Shown here: piece after piece, positions 43,530-45,399 of the stretch
Layout of the letters: each line of letters begins with the position of its first letter
How positions within the stretch are numbered: position 1 is the first letter of the stretch
Source: an uncultured Succinivibrionaceae bacterium
Lineage (GTDB): Bacteria > Pseudomonadota > Gammaproteobacteria > Enterobacterales > Succinivibrionaceae
Direction: 5' to 3'
Assembly (NCBI GenBank): GCA_949286015.1
Contig: CASEBB010000024.1
Location: forward strand, 1 to 45,399
Length of the DNA: 45,399 nt
Position numbers and translations under genes: made by a program
The notes under the pieces: model-generated
Databases searched by the model: none
Seen by the model: only the letters and a program-made list of their open reading frames with translations
Told to the model about the DNA's origin: nothing

Positions 43530-45275
43530 CTAAGCCTGCTCGGTAACGGTAGTGGCAGCGTGCTCATGTTCCCGCGCCTGCGCCTCATTCTCCGCCGCCA
43601 CGCGCTGGGCCATGGCATACGAAGCGGCATCAGCCTCAGCCTCTTTTTCTGCGAGGCTTGGGCCTAAAATGGCACGTGGCTTTGGGGCACTGAGTACACG
43701 CGCACTATTGAGCACCACACCTAAAGTCGAAGCATTGTGCACAATGGAAGCAAGCAGTGGATTGATAAAGCCTAAGGCACCCATCATCATTGCCGCCGTA
43801 TTCACCGCAATGGTCACGGCAAAGTTTTGGTGGACAATGCGCATGGTGCGCTGTCCTAAGGCAATGAACTGTGGCAGTTTGAGTGGGTCTTCACTGTTAA
43901 TGGTGACGTCGGCCGTCTCCATGGCCGTATCCGTGCAGGAGGTACCCATAGCCACACCAATATCAGCATAGGCTAAGGCAGGGGCGTCATTGATGCCATC
44001 ACCGACCATTAACACCGAGCTGTGACGCTGTAAGTTGGCCACAAAGGAGGCCTTATCCTCAGGCATCACCTCAGCTTTGTAGGTGTCTAAACCTAAGCTG
44101 TGGGCAATCTTCGCAGCTGTAGCCTCATTGTCACCGGTCAGCATCACGATCTCTTCAATACCGGCATAGCGCATACGGTTAATCGCGCGCTTGAAGTCGG
44201 TACGCACAGGATCAGAGGACTCAATCACCCCGACTAACTTGCCATTAGCCGCGACGTAAATGAGGGAGCCGGTTTCGCTGACGCGCTTGTCGACATACTC
44301 ATTGATGCCGCTCACCTGACGCTCTTGCATAAAGGTACGGGAGCCGACTAATAAGGTACCACCGCTAAACTCGAGGTAAGGGCCAATCTCCGCCTCAATA
44401 CCACGGGCAATCACATTACGGGTATCGATGTGGTGTGGCACCTCCAGCTTACGCTTTGCGGTCTCCTCTAAGATGGCAATGGCCATTGGGTGCGAGCTGT
44501 GAGCTTCGGCACTGGCAGCTAAGGCTAATAAGGTATCAACCTTTAAGTCAGCAGTGGTCGTGACATTTACCACCTCAGGGTGGCCCTTAGTGATGGTACC
44601 GGTCTTATCTAAGACCACCGTATCCACACTGGCTGCCTGCTCAATAAAGCTACCGCCCTTCACCAGCACACCGTCTTTGGCCAGACGGGAAATAGCAGCT
44701 GACATCGCTGTGGCCGTCGAGAGCTTTAAGCCACAAGAGAAGTCGATAAAGAGCATGTTGAGCACACGCTGCAGATCGCGAGTAACCAAATACACAACGG
44801 CAGCGGCAATAAAGGACACCGGCACCAGAGAGGTTGCCATCTTGTCAGCGTAGTTTTGAATTGGCGCGCGGCGGTTTTGCGCGTCCTCAACGAGGTGCAC
44901 GATACGGGCAATGGAGGTGTCATCACCAACCTTTTCCACGCGTACCTCGATCTCGCCTAAGCGGATATTGCTACCGGCAAAGACCTTATCACCGACCTTT
45001 TTGGCCACAGGTGCCGACTCACCCGTGATAGCAGCTTGGTCGACGGCCGCTTGGCCCTTTACGATCTCACCATCGACGCAAATCTTTTCACCATCGTGAA
45101 TGGAAACGATCATGCCTGGCTTGACCATCTCCACAGGCACCTTGCGCTCAAAGCCGTTAGCATCACGCAGCCACACTTCTTGCGCGTCTAAGGAGACCAG
45201 ATCAGTGATGTTCTTGCGCGCCTTTTTCGCCGCTAAGGTGGTTAAGCCCTCAGCAAAGTGCGAAATGGCCAGCAA
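43530..45275 (-). CDS. P1B-type metal-transporting ATPase, 5'-truncated, with SCG membrane motif
   Basis: 581 aa from an internal TTG at 45275; complete P1B ATPases have about 650-800. It pumps a metal ion across a membrane using ATP. Seen: TGES (residues 84-87, actuator), DKTGT (223-227, phosphorylated Asp), HSSHPMA (the HP motif of the P1B class, 259-265), MLTGDN and GDGINDAPAL (425-434, hinge). The metal-site helix reads FIDFSCGLKLSTATAMSAA: SCG (180-182) replaces the usual CPC or SPC, so it is not a standard copper or zinc pump. The first membrane helices and any N-terminal metal domain are absent: upstream the frame loses ATPase character and meets a stop at 45396-45398. The C-terminal tail is Ala/Glu-rich and cytoplasmic. 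Two small membrane proteins follow on the same strand. Confidence 0.88.
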   Translation of the reverse strand: MLAISHFAEGLTTLAAKKARKNITDLVSLDAQEVWLRDANGFERKVPVEMVKPGMIVSIHDGEKICVDGEIVKGQAAVDQAAITGESAPVAKKVGDKVFAGSNIRLGEIEVRVEKVGDDTSIARIVHLVEDAQNRRAPIQNYADKMATSLVPVSFIAAAVVYLVTRDLQRVLNMLFIDFSCGLKLSTATAMSAAISRLAKDGVLVKGGSFIEQAASVDTVVLDKTGTITKGHPEVVNVTTTADLKVDTLLALAASAEAHSSHPMAIAILEETAKRKLEVPHHIDTRNVIARGIEAEIGPYLEFSGGTLLVGSRTFMQERQVSGINEYVDKRVSETGSLIYVAANGKLVGVIESSDPVRTDFKRAINRMRYAGIEEIVMLTGDNEATAAKIAHSLGLDTYKAEVMPEDKASFVANLQRHSSVLMVGDGINDAPALAYADIGVAMGTSCTDTAMETADVTINSEDPLKLPQFIALGQRTMRIVHQNFAVTIAVNTAAMMMGALGFINPLLASIVHNASTLGVVLNSARVLSAPKPRAILGPSLAEKEAEADAASYAMAQRVAAENEAQAREHEHAATTVTEQA

Positions 45276-45279
45276 GCTT

Positions 45280-45399
45280 AAGGATGACTCTGGCTTCTTG
45301 GCTAATGAAGAGTACAGAAAGTTCCACCATACCTTCGCAGGGCTCCATGTGAAGGAAGTGGTGGCTACTTCCAGAGCTGAAACAAATCGTGCATACTAG
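45280..45399 (+). other. Possible C-terminal coding fragment of an unrelated protein at the window edge
   Basis: Read on the plus strand, the last 120 bp give KDDSGFLANEEYRKFHHTFA and GLHVKEVVATSRAETNRAY ending exactly at a TAG on the last base. This looks more protein-like than the minus-strand reading, where ATPase homology fades at the same place. It may be the end of another gene joined to a broken ATPase, by rearrangement or by assembly error at a contig end. I do not recognise it. Confidence 0.3.

Noticed and set aside
1..45399. tRNA or rRNA genes
   Set aside because: I looked for T-loop, acceptor and rRNA signatures on both strands by eye and found none that fold properly; a computed scan would be decisive.

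Overview
The window looks like chromosomal DNA of an anaerobic, sugar-using, Gram-negative bacterium. The LacY/CscB-type symporter, Bcr/CflA exporters and BrxR-like regulator have a gammaproteobacterial flavour. A ferredoxin-dependent 2-oxoacid oxidoreductase operon points to anaerobiosis. A gut or rumen Succinivibrionaceae-type organism is my best guess, but no rRNA or marker gene is present to prove it. I find no tRNA, rRNA, CRISPR array or complete insertion sequence. Genes I can support cover only about 24 kb of 45.4 kb (roughly 54%), an unusually low coding density for a bacterium.

Layout. 0.1-5.0 kb: three paralogous periplasmic sugar-binding proteins on the minus strand, each alone, with no ABC permease or ATPase nearby. 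6.6-10.3 kb: two tandem Bcr/CflA-type MFS exporters. 11.7-13.1 kb: a small membrane protein and a LacI-family repressor. 13.1-20.1 kb: almost gene-free DNA with one cyclophilin-fold protein, several strong hairpins and a dense cluster of TGCAAA/TTTGCA words. 20.1-24.4 kb: a sucrose/fructo-oligosaccharide module (CscB-like symporter, GH32 hydrolase, convergent aldose-1-epimerase-like protein). 25.4-28.5 kb: a BrxR/CapW-like WYL regulator and a ROK-family regulator. 29.2-31.8 kb: three tandem paralogs of a helical protein family I do not recognise; the first is split by a 131-bp element with 17-bp terminal inverted repeats and a 7-bp target duplication. 33.0-38.6 kb: a possible small RNA or structured leader, then an operon for the gamma, alpha and beta subunits of a 2-oxoacid:ferredoxin oxidoreductase plus a GltD-like flavoprotein fused to a 2[4Fe-4S] ferredoxin, closed by a clear terminator. 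39.2-42.1 kb: two exported proteins of unknown function and a Nudix-like protein resembling the SMODS-associated NUDIX family. 42.7-45.3 kb: a minus-strand operon of a P1B-type metal ATPase with an unusual SCG membrane motif and two small single-TM proteins; its N-terminus is lost at the window edge.

A dispersed, imperfectly palindromic repeat of about 155 bp occurs six times (3.6, 6.3, 8.4, 11.3, 31.8 and 42.6 kb). Every copy lies just 3' of a gene. I know no named family with this sequence. The best candidates for undescribed biology are this repeat, the small inverted-repeat element with its broken host gene, the tandem paralog family, the promoter-to-terminator RNA unit at 33.0 kb, and the ATPase/small-membrane-protein operon.
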